In this document: positions 41,140-51,832 of the stretch, in pieces | How positions within the stretch are numbered: the stretch's first letter is position 1 | How the letters are laid out: each line of letters opens with the position of its first letter | Source of the DNA: Roseococcus thiosulfatophilus | GTDB lineage: Bacteria; Pseudomonadota; Alphaproteobacteria; Acetobacterales; Acetobacteraceae | Assembly (NCBI RefSeq): GCF_017311575.1 | Contig: NZ_JAFFQY010000063.1 | Location: 62,001-126,000, forward strand | Length of the DNA stretch: 64,000 nucleotides | Direction of reading: 5' to 3' | Made by a program: the position numbers and the translations under genes | Notes under the pieces: model-generated | The model's database searches: none | Told to the model about the DNA's origin: nothing | What the model saw: the letters and a program-made list of their open reading frames with translations, nothing else

Positions 41140-42393
41140 CTACCGCGCGAAGACGGCCACACTCTCGAGGTGCGGCGACCAGAGGAACTGGTCCACCGGC
41201 GTCGCCTCGCGCAGCGCGAAGCCCGCGCTGCGCAGGGTCGCCGCGTCGCGCGCCAGTGCCGCGGGGTTGCAGGAGACGTAGATCACATGCGGCACCGCGC
41301 TGCGCGCGATCTGCGCCACCTGCTCGGGCGCGCCGTTGAAGGGCGGGTCCAGCACCACCACGGCATAGGATTTCAGCTCGGCCGGCAACAGGGGCTGCCG
41401 CGCCAGGTCGCGCCGGGTGGCGGTGATGCGCGGATGCGCGCCGGCCAGCGTCGTGACGGCCGCGCCATCGCCCTCATAGGCCTGCACCACCCCATGCGCG
41501 GCCAGCGGCAGAGAGAGCGTGCCGATGCCGGCATAGAGATCCAGCAGCCGCGCCCGCTTGGACAGCTTGGCCGGCAGCCCGGCCAGGACGGCGGCGATGA
41601 TGGCGGCCTCGCCCTCGCGGCTGGCCTGCAGGAAGGCCCCGGCCGGGGGCGCGACGGCCACGCCCGAGAGGTGGTGCCGCACCGGATCATGCTGCGCCGC
41701 CACCTCGTTCGCGCCCTTGGTGGACCAGGCGATACGCGGAATGCGGTGCGTGGCGGCGAAGGCGGCCAGGCGCTGCCGGTCGGGCATGGTGAGCGGCCCG
41801 TCGGTGCGCAGCAGCAGGTCCGGCCCGCTGTCCAGCATGTTCACCACCACGGCCCCCAGCCGCTTCAGGGCCGAGAGGCTGCGCAGCGTCTCCGCCAGTT
41901 GTGGCAGCAATGCCACCAGGGCGGGTTGCAGCACGGGGCATTCGGCCAGCGGGATCAGGTCATGGCTGCCACGGGCGTGGAAGCCGATGGTGACGCGGCC
42001 ATCCGCTAGCCGCTCCAACCCCAGATCGGCGCGGCGGCGGGCGCCCGGGGGCGTGCGGGCGAGGTCATGCACCAGGGGCGTGGCAAAGCCCGCGGATTCC
42101 AGCGCGGCGACGAGGCGTCCGCGCTTCCAGGCCGCATAGGGCGCATCGGCCCAATGCTGCAGGGCGCAGCTGCCGCAGCGACCGAAATGGGAGCAGGGGG
42201 CCGCGACGCGCTCCGGACTGGCGTCCAGGATGGAGAGAGCCGACCCCGGCACCACTCCCTGCCGCGCCGCGCCGAGATGCGCCTCCACCCTTTCGCCGGG
42301 CAGGGTGTAGGGAATGAAGGCATGGCCACCGGTGGGCAGCGGCGCGATGCCGTCGCCCTGGGCGCCCATGGTGGTGATGGAAAGCTCGGTCAC
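41140..42393 (-). CDS. RumA/RlmD-type RNA (uracil-5-)-methyltransferase
   Basis: 417 aa from GTG 42393, which has GGAGGG upstream; the frame stays open through tandem repeats to 42636, but that part is repeat DNA. A short TRAM-like start (GDGIAPLPTGGHAFIPYTLPGE) precedes a [4Fe-4S] ligand set Cys67, Cys73, Cys76 and probably Cys152. The SAM domain follows (LLDLYAGIGTLSLPLA, VVLDPPFNGA, YVSCNPAALARD, the last with a catalytic Cys). It makes 5-methyluridine in rRNA. Confidence 0.9.
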   Translation of the reverse strand: MTELSITTMGAQGDGIAPLPTGGHAFIPYTLPGERVEAHLGAARQGVVPGSALSILDASPERVAAPCSHFGRCGSCALQHWADAPYAAWKRGRLVAALESAGFATPLVHDLARTPPGARRRADLGLERLADGRVTIGFHARGSHDLIPLAECPVLQPALVALLPQLAETLRSLSALKRLGAVVVNMLDSGPDLLLRTDGPLTMPDRQRLAAFAATHRIPRIAWSTKGANEVAAQHDPVRHHLSGVAVAPPAGAFLQASREGEAAIIAAVLAGLPAKLSKRARLLDLYAGIGTLSLPLAAHGVVQAYEGDGAAVTTLAGAHPRITATRRDLARQPLLPAELKSYAVVVLDPPFNGAPEQVAQIARSAVPHVIYVSCNPAALARDAATLRSAGFALREATPVDQFLWSPHLESVAVFAR

Positions 42394-42458
42394 GGCGCCC
42401 TCCGGGCGAAAAAGCCCAAAGGGCAGGTCGAAGCGGCGGGCGCAAGGGACGCCCGCGA

Positions 42459-42655
42459 TCTCATCCGCCCCACCCGGTGCCCTGGCGAGGCTTTGCCTCG
42501 CCAGGCGGAACCCCGCCACCAGGACAAAGCGCCAAGCCGGGGCCCCCGGCACGGCGCGCAGCGACGTGTTGGGGTGGTAAGGGGCCCCCGGCACGGCGCG
42601 CAGCGACGTGTTGGGGTGGTGAGGGGCCCCCGGCACGGCGCGAAGCGACGTGATG
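42459..42655 (-). repeat. composite hairpin element, copy 2 (family Q), with 42-bp triplication
   Basis: The hairpin CCTGGCGAGGC/GCCTCGCCAGG (42481-42505, loop TTT) matches the one at 34420-34442 with a paired base change. Next to it the GGCACG...CGTG module is repeated in tandem: unit 1 at 42539-42580, unit 2 at 42581-42622, unit 3 (diverging) from 42623. Units 1 and 2 differ at one base. It fills the gap between the dehydrogenase and methyltransferase genes. Confidence 0.75.
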
Positions 42656-42664
42656 GGGATCAGA

Positions 42665-43867
42665 TCAGCCGAAGGCGTTCAGCCCCGTGATGGCGCGCCC
42701 GAGGATGAGGGCGTGCACGTCATGCGTGCCCTCATAGGTGTTCACCGTCTCCAGGTTCATGACGTGGCGGATCACGTGGTACTCGTCCACGATCCCGTTG
42801 CCGCCATGCATGTCGCGGGACATGCGCGCGATGTCGAGCGCCTTGCCGCAATTGTTGCGCTTGATCAGGCTGATCATCTCCGGCGCCGCCTTGCCCTCGT
42901 CGAAGAGGCGGCCGACGCGCAGGCAGGCCTGCAGGCCGAGGGTGATCTCGGTCTCCATGTCCGCCAGCTTCTTCTGGATCAACTGCGTCTGGGCCAGCGG
43001 GCGGCCGAACATCTTGCGGTTCAGCGTGTAGTCGCGCGCGGCGTGCATGCAGAATTCGGCGGCCCCCAGCACGCCCCAGGCGATGCCATAGCGTGCGCGG
43101 TTGAGGCAGGAGAAGGGCGCGGCGAAGGAACGGGCCAGCGGCAGGCGGTTCTCATCGGGGACGAAGACCTCGTCCATCATGATCATGCCGGTGATGCTGG
43201 GGCGCAGCGAGAACTTGCCCTCGATCTTGGGCGTGGTCAGGCCCTTCATGCCGCGTTCCAGCAGGAAGCCGCCCAGCGTGCCCTCGTCATCCTTGGCCCA
43301 GACCAGGCAGACATCGGAGATGGGCGAGTTGGTGATCCAGGTCTTGGAGCCCGAGACCAGCCAGCCGCCATCCACGCGCTTCGCGCGCGTCCGCATGGAG
43401 TTGGGGTCGGAGCCCGCGTCCGGCTCGGTCAGGCCGAAGCAGCCCACCCATTCGCCGGTGCGCAGCTTGGGCAGGAACTTCTGCTTCTGCGCCTCGCTGC
43501 CATAGGCGTGGATGGGAAACATCACGAGCGAGGACTGCACGGAGAAGGCGCTGCGATAGCCGCTGTCCACGCGCTCGACCTCGCGCGCCATCAGGCCATA
43601 GGCGACGTAGGAGACGCCGGCGCAGCCATAGCCCTCCAGCGTCGCGCCGAGGAAGCCCTGCTCGCCGAAGGCGTTCATGATGGAGCGGTCGAAGGTCTCG
43701 TGCCGGTTGGCCATCAGCACGCCGGGCATCAGCCGGTCCTGGCAGAAGGCGCGCGCCGCGTCGCGGATCATGCGCTCGTCTTCCGTCAGCTGCTCCTCGA
43801 GGAGGAAGGCGTCCTCCCAGGTGAAGGGGGCGGTCTTGCTCTTGCCGGGCGAGGTGACGACGTTCAT
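42665..43867 (-). CDS. glutaryl-CoA dehydrogenase-like acyl-CoA dehydrogenase
   Basis: 400 aa from ATG 43867. [17 protein letters not shown] and [11 protein letters not shown]-type flavin segments, [45 protein letters not shown] and the catalytic Glu in [21 protein letters not shown] are those of glutaryl-CoA dehydrogenase. It oxidises and decarboxylates glutaryl-CoA to crotonyl-CoA in lysine and tryptophan breakdown, passing electrons to ETF. No partner gene is adjacent. Confidence 0.92.
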   Translation of the reverse strand: MNVVTSPGKSKTAPFTWEDAFLLEEQLTEDERMIRDAARAFCQDRLMPGVLMANRHETFDRSIMNAFGEQGFLGATLEGYGCAGVSYVAYGLMAREVERVDSGYRSAFSVQSSLVMFPIHAYGSEAQKQKFLPKLRTGEWVGCFGLTEPDAGSDPNSMRTRAKRVDGGWLVSGSKTWITNSPISDVCLVWAKDDEGTLGGFLLERGMKGLTTPKIEGKFSLRPSITGMIMMDEVFVPDENRLPLARSFAAPFSCLNRARYGIAWGVLGAAEFCMHAARDYTLNRKMFGRPLAQTQLIQKKLADMETEITLGLQACLRVGRLFDEGKAAPEMISLIKRNNCGKALDIARMSRDMHGGNGIVDEYHVIRHVMNLETVNTYEGTHDVHALILGRAITGLNAFG

Positions 43868-44034
43868 GGCTTCTTCCTTCAGCGGCCGGGCGATGGATGG
43901 CCCGCGCGGTGCCCAGGGCTTACCACGCCCGGGGCGCGCTTGTGCAGGGTGAAGCGACGCATGGGGGCATATTCCGCGCTTTGCGTGGGGAAGGCTTTGC
44001 CGCCAAGGTGATGCCAAAGCAGGAGGAACGCCGT

Positions 44035-45018
44035 ATGCCGCAACTCCCACGCCGTCGCGCCTGGCTGGCCGCGCCCGCCCTGATGCCCATCGCAGCACGC
44101 GCCCAGGAGACGGATGCGGCCCCGCGCGCGGCGCTGGAGGCGCTGATAGGGCTCGCGCGGCCGCTTGGGGGCAAGCTGGGCCTGCGGGTGACGGTGGATG
44201 CGCCCGCCGGAGCCTGGCACCTGGCGCATGAGGAGGCGCGGCCCCTCTTCGTCGGCAGCGCCACCAAGAGCTTCATCCTCGCGGCCTACCTGCTGGCCGT
44301 GGAGCGGGGCGAGGCGAGCCTCACGGAACAATGGGAGGTCGAGGACGCGGTGCGGTCCCCCAGCAGCGCCATCCTGGAAGGGCTGCGCGGCACCATGGCG
44401 GCGCGCTTCGTGCTGGAGGCGATGATCAGCCACAGCGACAACACCGCGACCGACATGGCCATGAAGCGCGTGGGCGTGGACGCGGTGCGCGACGTGATCG
44501 CGCGCGCGGGGCTGCGCGATGTGCGGGTGGCAAGCTCCACGCGGCGCATGGTCTCGTATCTCGCGGGCGCGGCGCCGGGCGAGGATCTGGGCTGGGCGGG
44601 CGTGCAGGCCGCCATGGCGGGGCCCTTGCCGCAACCGCCCCGCCCCGTGATGAAGGAGCACGAAAGCATGATCGCCTCGCCGGAGGCGCTGGCCGCCTGG
44701 TATCGTCTCGTGCTGTCGGGTGGGCTCTTCGCGCGGCAGGAAAGCTTGGACGAATTCCAGCGGATCTCCGCCATGGCCACGATCCTGCCCATGGTGGTGC
44801 CGCCGCATACGGCCAGCTATGGCAAGGGCGGCAGCATCATCTGGAATGACGAGAACGCGCTGGCGATCGGCGCCCAGATGCGCGTGCGCGGCGTGGCGGT
44901 CAGCTTCGGCTTCGCGCTCAACTGGAGCGGCGGCCCGGAGACGGTGCCGCCCACCATGCAGGCCGTGGTGGCGCGGCTGCGCGCGGTGCTGGCGGCGGTG
45001 ACCGCCAGGATCGGCTGA
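44035..45018 (+). CDS. class A beta-lactamase-fold serine hydrolase
   Basis: 327 aa from ATG 44035, preceded by AGGAGG. An Arg-rich signal peptide ends ARA-Q. The active-site set is Ser75-x-x-Lys78 (GSATKSF), Ser134-Asp-Asn (SHSDNTATD) and Lys264-Gly-Gly (SYGKGGS) in place of the usual Lys-Thr/Ser-Gly. No clear omega-loop E-x-x-L-N motif is seen. It is periplasmic; it may be a beta-lactamase relative acting on wall peptides rather than a resistance enzyme. Confidence 0.8.
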   Translation: MPQLPRRRAWLAAPALMPIAARAQETDAAPRAALEALIGLARPLGGKLGLRVTVDAPAGAWHLAHEEARPLFVGSATKSFILAAYLLAVERGEASLTEQWEVEDAVRSPSSAILEGLRGTMAARFVLEAMISHSDNTATDMAMKRVGVDAVRDVIARAGLRDVRVASSTRRMVSYLAGAAPGEDLGWAGVQAAMAGPLPQPPRPVMKEHESMIASPEALAAWYRLVLSGGLFARQESLDEFQRISAMATILPMVVPPHTASYGKGGSIIWNDENALAIGAQMRVRGVAVSFGFALNWSGGPETVPPTMQAVVARLRAVLAAVTARIG

Positions 45019-45033
45019 AGCCGCGCGCCTCGC

Positions 45034-46935
45034 TCAGGCGGCGGCGTCGGCGTCGCGCTCGGCCGTCTCGCGCTTGGGGCGCGGGATGGGGATGAGCATG
45101 AACGCCGGAACGCTGTCGCCGAAGCCACGCACGGCGGGGCCCATGTCGTCGCGGTCACGCCCACGGTCGCCGCGGTCGTCGCGGCGGGGGCGCTCGTCGC
45201 GCATCCGGGGCGCTTCCTCGCGCGGCGGGCGGGGGCTGTCGTCACGCCGCCCGCGATCGCCTTCCGCGCGGCGGGGCGGGCGGGCGCCTTCGTCGCGCGC
45301 CGGGGCTTCCTCGCGCGCGGGGCGGGGGGCGGAGTCGCGCCGGGGGCCACGGTCGCGGGAACCACGGCCACGGTCGCCACCCCGGCTGTCGGAGCGCGAA
45401 GAGGACGAGGACGACCCCGGCCGGCCGCGCTTGCGCGTCGCCGCCTCGGCCAGTTCCTCATCGGTGACGGGGTCGAGGCCCTCGACCTCCAGGCGCGGAA
45501 TGGGCGCGCCCGTCAGCTTCTCGATCGCGGCGACGAGCTTGGCGTCATCGGCGGTGGCGATGCTGTAGGCATGGCCCTCGCGCCCCGCGCGGCCGGTGCG
45601 GCCGATGCGATGGACATAGTCCTCGGAGTGGAAGGGCACGTCGAAGTTGAACACATGCGACAGCCCGCCGATGTCGAGGCCACGCGCCGCCACGTCCGAA
45701 CAGACCAGCAGCCGGATCTCATTGGCCTTGAAGGCGGAGAGTGTGGCGAAGCGGGCGGACTGGTCCATGTCGCCATGCAGGGCGCCGACCGAGAAGCCGT
45801 GCCGCTTCAGCGATTTGTAGAGGATGTCCACGTCGATCTTGCGGTTGCAGAAGATCAGCGCGTTCTGCACCTGCTCGCGCCGGATCAGCCGGCGCAGCGC
45901 CTCGCGCTTGTCGCGCGGCTGCACATAGACGATGCCCGTGGTGATCGTGGTCGCGACCGTGGCGGGCCGGCTGACCGTGATCTCCTTCGGGTTGGAGAGG
46001 AAGGCATCGGCGAGGCGCCGGATCTCGGGCGCCATGGTGGCGGAGAAGAACAGCGTCTGACGGAGGCGCGGGATGATCTGCACGATGCGCTCGACATCGG
46101 GGATGAACCCCATGTCCAGCATGCGGTCGGCCTCGTCGATGACCAGCAGCTTGCAGTCGGCCATCAGGATGCGGCCGCGGTCGAACAGGTCCAGCAGGCG
46201 GCCGGGGGTCGCGATCAGCACGTCCACGCCCTTGTCGAGCACGTCGCGCTGGTCGTTCATGCTCTCGCCGCCGATCAGCAGCGCATGGTTCAGGTTCAGG
46301 TACTTGCCGTATTTGACGAACTGCTCGGCCACCTGGAGTGCCAGTTCGCGCGTGGGCTCCAGGATCAAGCTGCGCGGCATGCGCGCCTTGGCCCGGCTGC
46401 CGGCGAGGATGTCCATCATCGGCAGGGTGAAGCTGGCCGTCTTGCCGGTGCCCGTCTGGGCGCAGCCCAGCACGTCACGGCCCATCAGGACGATGGGGAT
46501 GGCCTGTTCCTGGATGGGCGTGGGGTGGATGTAGCCGGCCTCACTGACGGCCCGGAGGATGGATTCCGACAGGCCGATATCCGCGAAGGTCGTGCGTGGG
46601 GCGGTGGGTTCCTCGGGGGCGGACGCCTCCTCGGCCACGGCCTGCTCGCCCGCGGTGGTGAGCAGCGGGGCCAGCGCGGGCGGGGCTTCGGCCATGGCCG
46701 GCTCCGCAGGGGCAACCTCGGTTGGGGTAACCTCGGCGGGGGCCGCCTCGGGCGGTGCGGGCTCAGGCGGGGCGGCTTCGGCCGCAACCTCCATGGGCGC
46801 GCTGTCCTGGGGCGCCGGCGCTTCGGGCTCGGGGGCGGCTTGCGCCTCCACGGCCGTCACGGCGTCCTGGGTCGGGGCGTTGTTCTGGTCCGTCTCGGCG
46901 GCCGTGTCGGCCGCGCGCGGGGTCGGTTCGTTCAA
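45034..46935 (-). CDS. DEAD-box RNA helicase with long acidic N-terminus and Arg/Asp-rich tail
   Basis: About 633 aa from TTG 46935; GTG 46956 and ATG 47058 are also in frame, but the extra residues are basic and uncharacteristic. An Ala/Pro/Glu-rich acidic segment of some 110 residues precedes the core: Q motif (TTFADIGLSESI), AQTGTGKT, PTREL, VIDEADRMLD, SAT, and HRIGRTGRAGREG. The tail is a long alternating Arg/Asp/Gly region ending with a short hydrophobic VPAFMLIPIPRP. It is of the RhlE/CsdA class, acting in ribosome assembly or RNA decay. Confidence 0.9.
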   Translation of the reverse strand: MNEPTPRAADTAAETDQNNAPTQDAVTAVEAQAAPEPEAPAPQDSAPMEVAAEAAPPEPAPPEAAPAEVTPTEVAPAEPAMAEAPPALAPLLTTAGEQAVAEEASAPEEPTAPRTTFADIGLSESILRAVSEAGYIHPTPIQEQAIPIVLMGRDVLGCAQTGTGKTASFTLPMMDILAGSRAKARMPRSLILEPTRELALQVAEQFVKYGKYLNLNHALLIGGESMNDQRDVLDKGVDVLIATPGRLLDLFDRGRILMADCKLLVIDEADRMLDMGFIPDVERIVQIIPRLRQTLFFSATMAPEIRRLADAFLSNPKEITVSRPATVATTITTGIVYVQPRDKREALRRLIRREQVQNALIFCNRKIDVDILYKSLKRHGFSVGALHGDMDQSARFATLSAFKANEIRLLVCSDVAARGLDIGGLSHVFNFDVPFHSEDYVHRIGRTGRAGREGHAYSIATADDAKLVAAIEKLTGAPIPRLEVEGLDPVTDEELAEAATRKRGRPGSSSSSSRSDSRGGDRGRGSRDRGPRRDSAPRPAREEAPARDEGARPPRRAEGDRGRRDDSPRPPREEAPRMRDERPRRDDRGDRGRDRDDMGPAVRGFGDSVPAFMLIPIPRPKRETAERDADAAA

Positions 46936-47134
46936 GTCTCTGGCATCCTGCGCCACGTAAACCGCGCGGCGCACCCCCGAGCGTCGGGTTATCCGGCCAA
47001 GGGGCGGGCGCGCGCCGCGGTCCGGGCGGGAACCGCCCTCTGCTGCAACGCCGTGCATATGCGCCCGGATGGGGCGGAACGCAACCGCAAACCCGTGGAT
47101 TGCGTGTGCCGGGCCACGGATTTATGCCCCTTCC

Positions 47135-47845
47135 ATGGCCCTTCCCCTGCTTCTCCTGCCCGGATTGCTCTGCGATGCGCGGCTATGGCGCGACGCGCTG
47201 CCCCCCCTCGCGGACATGGTGGAACCGCGCATCGCGGACCTCACCCGCTCCGACACCCTGGCCGGCATGGCGCGGGATGCGCTGGCGCTGGTGAACGACG
47301 CGCCACGCTTCGCCGTCGCGGGGCTCTCCATGGGCGGCTATGTGGCGCTGGAGATCTTGCGCCAGGCGCCGGCGCGCGTGACGCAGCTGGCGCTGCTCGA
47401 TACCTCCGCCCGCCCGGACACGCCCGAGCAGACGGAACGCCGGCGTGGTCTTCTCAGCCTCAGCCGGCAGGGGCAGTTCCGGGGGGTGACGCCGCGCCTG
47501 CTGCCGATGCTGATCCACCCCTCCCGCCAGGGCACCCCGCTCGCGCAGGAGGTGATGGACATGGCCGAGCGCGTGGGCAGCGAGGCCTTCCTGCGCCAGC
47601 AGAATGCCATCATGCATCGGCCGGATTCACGGCCGGACCTGGCGAGCATTCAGGTGCCCACCCTAGTCGCCTGCGGCGCGGAGGATGCGCTGACGCCGCC
47701 TGAACTGCATGACGAGATGGCGGCGATGATCCCGGGGGCCAGGCTGGTGCGTTTCGCGGGCTCCGGCCACCTGCCCACCATGGAAGTTCCGGAGGCCGCG
47801 GGTCAGGCCCTGCGGGAGTGGCTCACTCCGGCACGCAGCGGGTGA
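47135..47845 (+). CDS. alpha/beta hydrolase
   Basis: 236 aa from ATG 47135. LLLLPGLLCDARLWRD (oxyanion strand), the nucleophile Ser in VAGLSMGGYVAL, the acid Asp in CGAEDALTPP and His in FAGSGHLPTMEVPE make a full catalytic triad. It resembles small esterase/MhpC-like hydrolases. The substrate is unknown. Its 3' end overlaps by 23 bases the end of the secreted Cys protein gene on the other strand. Confidence 0.88.
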   Translation: MALPLLLLPGLLCDARLWRDALPPLADMVEPRIADLTRSDTLAGMARDALALVNDAPRFAVAGLSMGGYVALEILRQAPARVTQLALLDTSARPDTPEQTERRRGLLSLSRQGQFRGVTPRLLPMLIHPSRQGTPLAQEVMDMAERVGSEAFLRQQNAIMHRPDSRPDLASIQVPTLVACGAEDALTPPELHDEMAAMIPGARLVRFAGSGHLPTMEVPEAAGQALREWLTPARSG

Positions 47846-48101
47846 CATCGGTCTGGGCGCGCGCCGTCTGCGGGCGCGTGCCGGGCGGGCAGGGTTGCTG
47901 GGCGCGGGTGGGCGCGGGCAGGCCGCGGTCCCAACCGCGGGCATCCTGGCCGGGGCGGCAGCGGCCGCCGCGCTGGGGCGTGCCGCCATTGGGGCAGAGG
48001 AAGGCGCGCGCGGCTTCCAGCGCGGCGGCACTCGGCTGGCGGCGCTGGGCCTCGGCGGGGGTGGCGGCCAGCAGCAGGGCCAGCGCCAGCGCCCACCTCA
48101 C
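47823..48101 (-). CDS. small secreted protein with CPxGT...TRCVP motif
   Basis: 92 aa, with a clear signal peptide ([19 protein letters not shown]). The mature part has four Cys in two pairs (FLCPNGG...GGRCRPG, then PCPPGT-x9-DVTRCVPE). The second pair is C-x17-C with the same motif as the protein at 1990-2568. Its ATG overlaps the moeA stop by four bases, so it is the last gene of the trpD-trpC-moaC-moeA transcript. Function is unknown; two disulfides in the periplasm are likely. Confidence 0.82.
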   Translation of the reverse strand: MRWALALALLLAATPAEAQRRQPSAAALEAARAFLCPNGGTPQRGGRCRPGQDARGWDRGLPAPTRAQQPCPPGTRPQTARAQTDVTRCVPE

Positions 48102-49306
48102 AGCCCGAGCGCGTCGAGCGGGATCGCCTCCACCTCGGCACCCCGCGCCAGGGCGGGGGCATGGGGCGCGCGGATGACGAGCGCCTGCGCGCCGGCCAGC
48201 ACCCGCAGCATGGAACTGTCCTGGCGCGCGGCGGGGTGGGCCTCGGGCGCGCCATCGGCGCCGGGGCGCAGTTCGGCGCGCAGGTAGTCCTCGCGCTGGT
48301 CGTTCTCCGGCAGTTCCACGCCCAGGCGGTAGCGCTGCACGGGCAGGGCGAAGCCCACGCGCCCTTGCAGCGCGGCCAGCAGCGGCAGCAGGAAGAGCAC
48401 CCCGCAGACGAAGGCCGAGACCGGGTTGCCCGGCAGCCCCAGCACCGCCGGCCCGCCCGCGCGCCGCCCATGAAACAGCGGCTTGCCCGGCCGCATGGCG
48501 ATCCGCCAGAAGTCGAGCGAGAAGCCCGCGCCCTCCAGCACCTCGCGCACCAGGTCGTGCTCGCCCACGCTGGCGCCGCCGCTGGTGACCAGCACATCGA
48601 GGCCCGCGGCACTTTCCACCAGGGAAGCGATGGCCGCGCGGTCATCGGGTGCGACGGGCAGGATGGAGGGCTCGCCGCCCGCCGCCCGCACCATGGCGGC
48701 GATGGCGAAGCTGTTGGAGGAATAGATGCTGGCCGGGCGCGGCGGCTCGCCGGGCAGCATGATCTCGTCGCCGGTGGCGAGGATGCCGATGCGCGGGCGG
48801 CGGCGGACGGTCAGGAAGGCATGGTTGCCGGCCGCCGCCAGCCCGACATCGCGCGCCGTCAGTCGGTGGCCCGCAGGGAGCAGCGTGTCGCCCTCGGCGA
48901 AGTCGAGGCCGCGCAGGCGCACCCAGCGGCCGGGGGTGACATGGTCGGTGGCGGTGACCTCGCCTGCCTCGGCGCGCGCATCCTCTTGCAGCAGGATGCC
49001 GTCCGCGCCCTCAGGAATGTAGGCGCCGGTGAAGATGCGGACGGCCTCGCCAGGGTTCAGCACGGCGTCGTAGGGCTGGCCGGCGGGGGCCTGGCCCACC
49101 ACCCGCAGCGCCTGGCCGGCATTGGCCTCGGCGGCGCGCACGGCATAGCCATCCATGGCCGAGAGATCGGCCGGCGGCTGGGTCACGCGCGAGGGGACGG
49201 GCGCGGCCAGCACGCGGCCCCAGGAATCGGTCAGCGCCACCGTCTCGGCCGCGACGGGGGTCACACCCGCCAGGATGCGTGCCCTTGCCTCGGCCACCGA
49301 AATCAT
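48098..49306 (-). CDS. moeA: molybdopterin molybdenumtransferase
   Basis: 402 aa. [41 protein letters not shown] and [14 protein letters not shown] follow the MoeA order, and [18 protein letters not shown] precedes the C-terminal beta domain. It inserts molybdate into adenylylated molybdopterin. Four-base overlaps join it to moaC upstream and to the secreted protein downstream. Confidence 0.95.
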   Translation of the reverse strand: MISVAEARARILAGVTPVAAETVALTDSWGRVLAAPVPSRVTQPPADLSAMDGYAVRAAEANAGQALRVVGQAPAGQPYDAVLNPGEAVRIFTGAYIPEGADGILLQEDARAEAGEVTATDHVTPGRWVRLRGLDFAEGDTLLPAGHRLTARDVGLAAAGNHAFLTVRRRPRIGILATGDEIMLPGEPPRPASIYSSNSFAIAAMVRAAGGEPSILPVAPDDRAAIASLVESAAGLDVLVTSGGASVGEHDLVREVLEGAGFSLDFWRIAMRPGKPLFHGRRAGGPAVLGLPGNPVSAFVCGVLFLLPLLAALQGRVGFALPVQRYRLGVELPENDQREDYLRAELRPGADGAPEAHPAARQDSSMLRVLAGAQALVIRAPHAPALARGAEVEAIPLDALGL

Positions 49307-49782
49307 GCGGGGGGTTCCGAGAAGGTGCCGGACTTGCCGCCCTCCTTGTGGACCACGCGCAGCGCCTCGATGCGCATGCCGCGATCCACCGCCTTGACCA
49401 TGTCGTAGATGGTCAGCGCCGCGATGGAGGCGGCCGTCAGTGCCTCCATCTCGACGCCGGTGCGGCCGGTAAGGGAGACCATGGCCTCCACCTCGATGGC
49501 ATCCGGCGGCTGGATGTCGAATTCTACCGCGACCTTGCTGATCAGCAGCGGGTGGCAGAGCGGGATCAGCTCATGGGTGCGCTTGGCGGCCATGATGCCG
49601 GCCACGCGCGCCACCCCCAGCACATCGCCCTTGCCGGCGCGGCCATCCTGGATCAGCGCCAGGGTCTCCGGCCGCATCACGATGCGGGCCCGGGCGCGCG
49701 CCACCCGCGCCGTCTCGGCCTTGGCCGAGACATCCACCATGGCGGCCTGGCCCGCCGCGTCGAAATGGGTGAGGCCGCTCAT
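49303..49782 (-). CDS. moaC: cyclic pyranopterin monophosphate synthase
   Basis: 159 aa, normal length. [62 protein letters not shown] and the closing GGKSGTF are the family signatures, including the active-site His and Lys residues. It completes cPMP in molybdenum cofactor synthesis. The gap to trpC is ten bases. Confidence 0.96.
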   Translation of the reverse strand: MSGLTHFDAAGQAAMVDVSAKAETARVARARARIVMRPETLALIQDGRAGKGDVLGVARVAGIMAAKRTHELIPLCHPLLISKVAVEFDIQPPDAIEVEAMVSLTGRTGVEMEALTAASIAALTIYDMVKAVDRGMRIEALRVVHKEGGKSGTFSEPPA

Positions 49783-49792
49783 GCGCGCTCCC

Positions 49793-50599
49793 TCAGGGGC
49801 CGATCAGGGCGCGCGTGGCGGCCGTGACGTCGGGCTGGCGCATGAGGTGCTCGCCCACCAGGATGCAGTTGGCGCCGGCGGCCGCCATGCGCTTCACATC
49901 GGCGGCGGTGCGGATGCCGGATTCCGCCACGGGAATGCGGTCGGGCGGGATCATCGGAATCAGCGTCTCGCTGGTGCCGAGGTCGGTCACCAGGGTCCGC
50001 AGGTTGCGGTTGTTCACCCCGATCAGGCGTGTGCGCAGGCCCAGCGCGCGTTCCAGCTCCGGCGCGTCATGCACCTCGACCAGTACGGCCATGTCCAGCG
50101 AATGGGCGATGGCCTCCAGCTCCACGGCCATCTCGTCGGTAAGGGCCGCCATGATGAGCAGGATGGCATCCGCGCCCATGGCGCGCGCCTCATGCACCTG
50201 GAAGGGATGGATCATGAAGTCCTTCCGCAGCACCGGCAGGGTGCAGGCGGCGCGGGCGGCCTTGAGATGGGCGGGGCTGCCCTGGAAATGCGGCCCATCC
50301 GTCAGGACGGACAGGCAGGAGGCACCGCCCGCGGCATAGGCCTTCGCCAGTTCGGCGGGCTCGAAGGGGTCGCGGATCAGCCCGCCCGAGGGCGAGGCGC
50401 GCTTGATCTCCGCGATCAGCCCGGTGCGGCCCTCGGCCACCGCGCTGCACAGCGCGCCCACGAAGTCGCGCGGGGGCTCCGCGTGGCGGGCGGCGCGTTC
50501 CATCTCGGCCATGGGGGTGTCGGCCATGCGCGCGGCCACCTCCTCCGCCTTGTCGGCCAGGATGCGGATGAGGACGTCGGGCGTGGAATGCGTGTCCAT
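49793..50599 (-). CDS. trpC: indole-3-glycerol phosphate synthase
   Basis: 268 aa from ATG 50599; the frame open to 51328 is antisense to nothing useful and overlaps trp[76 protein letters not shown] and VAESGIRT are the conserved beta-alpha barrel segments with catalytic Lys and Glu. It is monofunctional (no TrpF part). It starts five bases after trpD. Confidence 0.96.
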   Translation of the reverse strand: MDTHSTPDVLIRILADKAEEVAARMADTPMAEMERAARHAEPPRDFVGALCSAVAEGRTGLIAEIKRASPSGGLIRDPFEPAELAKAYAAGGASCLSVLTDGPHFQGSPAHLKAARAACTLPVLRKDFMIHPFQVHEARAMGADAILLIMAALTDEMAVELEAIAHSLDMAVLVEVHDAPELERALGLRTRLIGVNNRNLRTLVTDLGTSETLIPMIPPDRIPVAESGIRTAADVKRMAAAGANCILVGEHLMRQPDVTAATRALIGP

Positions 50600-50604
50600 G
50601 ATGC

Positions 50605-51633
<1,029 letters not shown>

Positions 51634-51770
51634 GGCCGCGTGGCCCTGGCGCCTTGGCCCGCCGATGGGTCGTGCATGAAAGCCTGTCCTCCGCCCAATC
51701 GTCGCATCATGGCGGCTGGCCATGCTGGCATGCCCCCCGCGCGCGGTTCTTCGCGCGGGCGGGGCCAGAG

Positions 51771-51804
51771 GGTCAAGGGATGGGGGTCAAGGGATGGGGG
51801 TCAA
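51771..51804. repeat. short 14-bp tandem repeat
   Basis: The unit GGTCAAGGGATGGG occurs twice in a row and a third start (GGTCAA) follows before the match decays. It lies between the regulator gene and trpD. Just beyond it, CCGCGCG...CGCGCGG (about 51738-51759) can form a hairpin that may end the regulator transcript. Confidence 0.5.
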
Positions 51805-51832
51805 CGGAAGGACACCAAGGAAAGGGGCGGCG

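Noticed and set aside
42394-42636. Extended amino end of the RNA methyltransferase
   Set aside because: It would be encoded by the tandem repeat; the GTG at 42393 has a strong ribosome site and begins the conserved domain.
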